From Crocinitomicaceae bacterium (GTDB lineage: Bacteria; Bacteroidota; Bacteroidia; Flavobacteriales_D; Crocinitomicaceae), in NCBI GenBank assembly GCA_025210175.1, contig JAOASF010000182.1:1-64000 (forward strand): a stretch of 64,000 nt of DNA. The letters run 5' to 3'. Shown here in pieces: positions 62,915-64,000 of the stretch. Positions within the stretch are counted from its first letter, which is position 1, and every line of letters starts with the position of its first letter. The notes under the pieces were generated by a model, which saw only the letters and a program-made list of their open reading frames with translations, did not search any database and had not been told where the DNA came from. The translations under genes were made by a program, and so were the position numbers.

Positions 62915-63490
62915 TTAGAGTATTCTTAATGCTTCTTTGATGATTTTCTCCACGGAGTCAGACTCTTGCGCAACTTTATCAATTGCTTTTTCAGCCGACT
63001 TTTTGTCGAAGCCCAAAGAAACCAATGCAGTTAACGCATCAAACCTAGCAGTATTGTTCGCTACCAATACATTTTCGGAGGCAAAATTCATTTTTAACAT
63101 TTTGTCCTTCAAATCAACGATTACTCGTTGGGCTGTTTTGGCACCTATTCCCTTGACACTCTGAATGGTACGCACGTCTTCTACTTGGATCGCATGGGCA
63201 ATTTCGGCTGGCACCAAGGAGCTCAGCATGATCATTGCAGTATTGGGTCCTATGCCGCTCACGCTGATCAAATGGTTGAACATCTCACGTTCTTCCAGAG
63301 TCACAAAGCCATAGAGTAACTGTGCATCCTCCCGAACGATGAACTGGGTGTAAATTTTTAGATTTTCATCCGCCCCCAATTGGGAAAATGAATTCAAGGA
63401 AATTTTCACCGCATAACCGATACCACCGCATTCTACGATTAGGCTGGTAGGGGTTTTTTCGATAAGTCGACCATTCAGGTGCGTGATCAT
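62915..63490 (-). CDS. ruvA: Holliday junction branch migration protein RuvA
   Basis: The 191-residue protein starts MITHLNGRLIEKTPTSLIVE, has the OB-fold and the helix-hairpin-helix motifs SGIGPNTAMIMLS and KGIGAKTAQRVIVDLK, and a UBA-like C-terminal domain (ALVSLGFDKKSAEKAIDK). RuvA binds four-way junctions and loads RuvB. It lies two bases after maeB and four before sprA. The ruvA-sprA order is widely kept in Bacteroidota. Confidence 0.97.
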   Translation of the reverse strand: MITHLNGRLIEKTPTSLIVECGGIGYAVKISLNSFSQLGADENLKIYTQFIVREDAQLLYGFVTLEEREMFNHLISVSGIGPNTAMIMLSSLVPAEIAHAIQVEDVRTIQSVKGIGAKTAQRVIVDLKDKMLKMNFASENVLVANNTARFDALTALVSLGFDKKSAEKAIDKVAQESDSVEKIIKEALRIL

Positions 63491-63492
63491 AG

Positions 63493-64000
63493 CTATTTGT
63501 TTTGGGCGTCAACCACAGCTACTTTCACCATGTTGATGATTTCGCGAACGGATGATCCTAGTTGTAAAACGTGAGCTGATTTGTTCAATCCTACTAGTAC
63601 AGGACCAATGGCTTCAGCTTCAGTGATTTCTTGTAAAAGTTTGTATGCAATATTACCCGCAGAAAGATTCGGGAAAATGAGTGTGTTTACTTTCTTGTTG
63701 GTCAAATTGGAGAAGGAAAACTTCTCGTTCATCAACTCGTTGTTGAGGGCAAAATTGGCTTGAATTTCACCGTCGACGCAAAGGTTCGGATATTGTTCGT
63801 GCAAGATCTCTACTGCATTGGCCATTTTCACGGCATCTTCGCCTGGAGAGGAGCCAAAATTGGAGTAGCTCAACAAGGCAATTCGCGGAGTGACTTTGAA
63901 CTTGCGCAGCATCTTGGCAACGTTACCGGTGAGTTCCGCAATTTGCTCGGCTGTAGGGTTCACATTGATGGTGGTATCCGCCAAAAACATCGGTCCACGC
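63493..64000 (-). CDS. maeB: NADP-dependent malic enzyme, C-terminal phosphotransacetylase-like part (partial)
   Basis: The frame is open from the right edge to the stop at 63493, with RGPMFLADTTINVNPTAEQ at the start of the visible part, then RIALLSYSNFGSSPGEDAVK, NTLIFPNLSAGNIAYKLLQ and GPVLVGLNKSAHVLQLGSSV. This is the phosphotransacetylase-like C-terminal half that MaeB proteins carry after the malic-enzyme domain. The N-terminal half is outside the window, so a free phosphotransacetylase cannot be fully excluded. Confidence 0.85.
   Translation of the reverse strand, partial: RGPMFLADTTINVNPTAEQIAELTGNVAKMLRKFKVTPRIALLSYSNFGSSPGEDAVKMANAVEILHEQYPNLCVDGEIQANFALNNELMNEKFSFSNLTNKKVNTLIFPNLSAGNIAYKLLQEITEAEAIGPVLVGLNKSAHVLQLGSSVREIINMVKVAVVDAQNK

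Noticed and set aside
1-64000. tRNA, rRNA, CRISPR arrays, insertion sequences or prophage genes
   Set aside because: No matching motif, repeat spacing or transposase was recognised in reading both strands.

Overview
The window looks like a gene-dense stretch of core chromosome from a Bacteroidota bacterium, most likely a Flavobacteriales member of the Fluviicola/Crocinitomicaceae type; the family placement is inference from gene content. The evidence is type IX secretion and gliding genes (sprA, porW/sprE, gldH), a cargo protein with a type IX C-terminal sorting domain, several lipoproteins, no obvious Shine-Dalgarno sequences, and many copies of the Bacteroidota -7 promoter element TAnnTTTG just before start codons. 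No tRNA, rRNA, CRISPR array, insertion sequence or prophage gene was seen.

Layout. 1-1.3 kb: a glycosyltransferase cut by the left edge and a 520-base gap. 1.3-7.7 kb (minus): mfd, an fbp gene broken by an in-frame stop, a small lipoprotein, and an ECF sigma/anti-sigma pair. 7.9-10.9 kb: a thioredoxin-like protein, a DinB-like protein, and a peroxide-stress group (acetyltransferase, oxyR, divergent dps). 10.9-21.1 kb: pgk, a secreted protein, xseA-xseB, a lipoprotein, an S9 peptidase, hemW, a small conserved protein, a quinone-oxidoreductase-like enzyme and rsmI. 21.3-28 kb (mostly plus): hemA-hemC-hemD, a RicT/PSP1-like protein overlapping gldH, a TPR lipoprotein and a membrane protein. 28-36.7 kb (minus): aspartate kinase, gpsA, recA, bcp, an AtpI-like/AtpZ/bactofilin/porW operon and yebC. 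36.7-42.6 kb: a GT9 glycosyltransferase, an outer-membrane protein, dxs and a sugar MFS transporter. 42.6-48.3 kb (minus): feoA-feoB-FeoB-associated protein and a large SF1 helicase. 48.4-54.2 kb (plus): cystathionine gamma-synthase, a KtrA-like protein, an M43 metalloprotease and a PIN-PhoH protein. 54.2-64 kb (minus): an apparent operon maeB-ruvA-sprA-acetyltransferase-TIGR01777 epimerase, with maeB cut by the right edge.

How the genes work together. sprA is the type IX outer-membrane translocon, porW/sprE and gldH are associated lipoproteins, and the M43 protease is a likely client. oxyR, dps and bcp form a peroxide/iron defence set that complements feoAB iron uptake. hemACD and hemW belong to tetrapyrrole synthesis and heme trafficking. 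mfd, recA, ruvA and xseAB are DNA repair genes.

I did not find a convincing undescribed system. The observations most worth a second look are the nonsense codon in fbp, a 17-base palindrome inside the bcp promoter, a 47-codon ORF followed by a terminator between gpsA and recA, near-leaderless promoters that change several start calls, an AtpZ/AtpI-like pair without ATP synthase genes, and an SF1 helicase that seems to lack the nuclease domain found in many relatives.
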